Assembly (NCBI GenBank): GCA_033816765.1
Contig: CM066291.1
Coordinates: forward strand, 5,146,001-5,210,000
From: Nothopassalora personata
Lineage: Eukaryota; Ascomycota; Dothideomycetes; Mycosphaerellales; Mycosphaerellaceae
Reading direction: 5' to 3'
Length of the DNA stretch: 64,000 nt
Below the pieces are notes generated by a model that ran no database searches, was not told the DNA's origin, and saw only the letters and a list, made by a program, of their open reading frames with translations. The position numbers and the translations under genes were made by a program. Positions 63,869 through 64,000 of this stretch are shown piece after piece. Position 1 is the first letter of the stretch. Every line of letters starts with the position of its first letter.

Positions 63869-64000
63869 ATGCCCAAGAACAGACTCCTCGTCACCTTCGC
63901 CATCGACTTCGACGCCATCTCCGGCTGGCTAGGAACCGGCCAACACCCCTCCAACTCCACGGCAGACTACAGCTCCGGCTACTTCAGCGCCCACGTAGGA
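63869..64000 (+). CDS. Polysaccharide deacetylase family protein, N-terminus (gene runs off the window)
   Basis: The ATG at 63869 opens 44 codons to the edge, starting MPKNRLLVTFAIDFDAISGW with 'WLGTGQHPSNSTADYSSGYF'. This matches the N-terminus of fungal cytosolic-type polysaccharide deacetylases (pattern KKRxLVTFGVDFDAVAGWLGS...), in which FDA carries the first metal-binding Asp. Such enzymes remove acyl or amide groups from sugars or related amides. The rest of the domain is outside the window. Confidence 0.75.
   Translation, partial: MPKNRLLVTFAIDFDAISGWLGTGQHPSNSTADYSSGYFSAHVG

Overview
The window is nuclear DNA of a filamentous ascomycete (Pezizomycotina). The proteins are fungal throughout: a Zn2Cys6-type regulator, HET-domain and BTB remnants, Ima1, Ice2, Rho1, Rsm25/mS23, Alg11, Cox18 and Yvh1. 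Genes lie on both strands, are fairly GC-rich, and carry short introns (mostly 48-75 nt) with GTRNGT-like donors and CTGAC/CTAAC-like branch points. The exact taxon cannot be read from the sequence; Dothideomycetes is a guess.

Left part (1-9 kb): the 3' end of a transcription factor gene, a two-exon GRF zinc-finger gene and an intact secreted subtilase are mixed with three broken genes: a BTB-domain gene, a Ras-like GTPase gene and a HET-domain gene. Each is interrupted by several frameshifts or stops. 9-18.2 kb is a housekeeping block: a short-chain dehydrogenase, a MYG1 exonuclease, the ER protein Ice2 and the inner-nuclear-membrane protein Ima1. 18.5-21.4 kb is a second accessory patch: a HET remnant plus three copies of a small F-box-like ('LPGELRNRIYR') gene, of which only one is intact.

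21.9-30.6 kb holds two head-to-head gene pairs: mS23/PPR protein (both probably mitochondrial) and ALG11/COX18. Between the PPR and ALG11 genes lies a 1.5 kb stretch with seven copies of a ~22-25 bp motif in both orientations, possibly the inverted ends of a small non-autonomous element. 30.6-33 kb has two related Cys-rich 'MCN' genes in tandem and an F-box-like remnant. 33.8-34.1 kb is a 17-copy minisatellite built from 21-nt and 17-nt units that is open in all three frames of the minus strand.

35-55 kb is mostly intact conserved genes: an unknown four-exon coiled-coil-like protein, a RING protein, the GTPase RHO1, a Siw14-type phosphatase, a class-II-amidotransferase asparagine synthetase, YVH1 and a C2H2 zinc-finger protein. 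55-64 kb has an F-box gene broken by frameshifts and one in-frame stop, a Ser/Thr-rich single-pass membrane protein, and the 5' end of a polysaccharide deacetylase gene at the right edge.

There is no obvious metabolic cluster. The recurring theme is decay: gene families that expand and vary between fungal strains (HET, BTB, F-box, Ras-like) are present mostly as indel-broken copies between well-kept housekeeping genes. I found no convincing tRNA, rRNA, CRISPR array or complete transposon.
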